Part shown: positions 21,261 through 21,317 of the stretch, piece by piece
Layout of the letters: each line of letters opens with the position of its first letter
How positions within the stretch are numbered: the first letter of the stretch is position 1
Source of the DNA: a virus
DNA: 21,317 bases
Strand: one strand, 5' to 3'
Virus record (IMG/VR): IMGVR_UViG_3300034418_010051
Location: 1-21,317 of that record
Made by a program: the position numbers and the translations under genes
Notes under the pieces: model-generated
Database searches by the model: none
Seen by the model: the letters and a program-made list of their open reading frames with translations, nothing else
What the model was told of the DNA's origin: nothing

Positions 21261-21317
21261 GTATCCCCACATCCAAATTTTTTTTAATTTTCGTTTTGAT
21301 GTGTGTGGTGTAGTTTA

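Larger units (their letters stand above)
20839..21317. other. Gene-free right end, origin-like region
   Basis: No convincing gene is found on either strand in these 479 bases. The region holds a leader hairpin, a dispersed 21-bp repeat, nine 20-bp tandem repeats, a G-rich tract, a GC hairpin and then an AT-rich tract. This is the make-up expected of a replication origin or a multi-site regulatory region, and the window ends inside it. Confidence 0.6.

Overview
The window looks like part of the genome of a tailed phage with a short-tail (podovirus-like) morphology, or a prophage of that type. No host gene, rRNA or intact tRNA is visible. The evidence is a close-packed rightward block of virion genes: a neck/adaptor protein, a large nozzle-like protein, a small appendage-domain protein and three or four large Ala/Gln/Gly-rich proteins resembling DNA-ejection proteins. 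A GH24 lysozyme follows. Facing this block is a leftward block of small replication and recombination genes with strong Shine-Dalgarno (SD) sites and short overlaps. The host cannot be named. No polymerase, terminase, portal, capsid or integrase gene lies in the window.

Layout. (1) Positions 1-12937, plus strand: late genes. The first gene is cut by the left edge. The run ends with the lysozyme and an overlapping one-membrane-segment protein. A strong terminator at 13474-13506 stops plus-strand transcripts. (2) 12927-17882, minus strand: early/middle genes. In transcription order these are a 64-aa protein, a Gp157-family protein, three small proteins, an ssDNA-binding-type protein ending in DDDIPF, a terminator hairpin, a small conserved protein (DUF6948-like from memory), two tandem Ser/Trp/Arg hexamer-repeat genes, an OB-fold protein, a RuvC-like resolvase, several small proteins and a PD-(D/E)XK nuclease. 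(3) 17883-17969: a compact divergent control region. The two -35 boxes share the palindrome TTGAGTCAA inside a longer dyad. To its right the plus strand carries a small helix-turn-helix (HTH) protein, probably the repressor and possibly leaderless, then two small genes. (4) 18812-20838: mostly leftward conserved phage genes of unknown role, including a Cys-motif protein of 282 aa. Three of them share an identical TGGGAGAA-N4-ATG leader. (5) 20839-21317: a gene-free region with nine contiguous 20-bp repeats in strict register, then a G-rich tract, a GC hairpin and an AT-rich tract. It looks like a replication origin or a regulatory array.

How the genes work together. The divergent region at 17.9 kb probably switches between the leftward DNA-metabolism operon and the rightward regulator. 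The leftward products (ssDNA-binding type, OB-fold, RuvC-like, Gp157, PD-(D/E)XK) fit replication and recombination. The rightward products build the tail and ejection machinery and lyse the host.

The two most unusual signals are the hexamer-repeat gene pair next to the DUF6948-like gene (15394-16095) and the 20-bp array at the right edge (21017-21196). All family names come from memory of motifs and were not searched.
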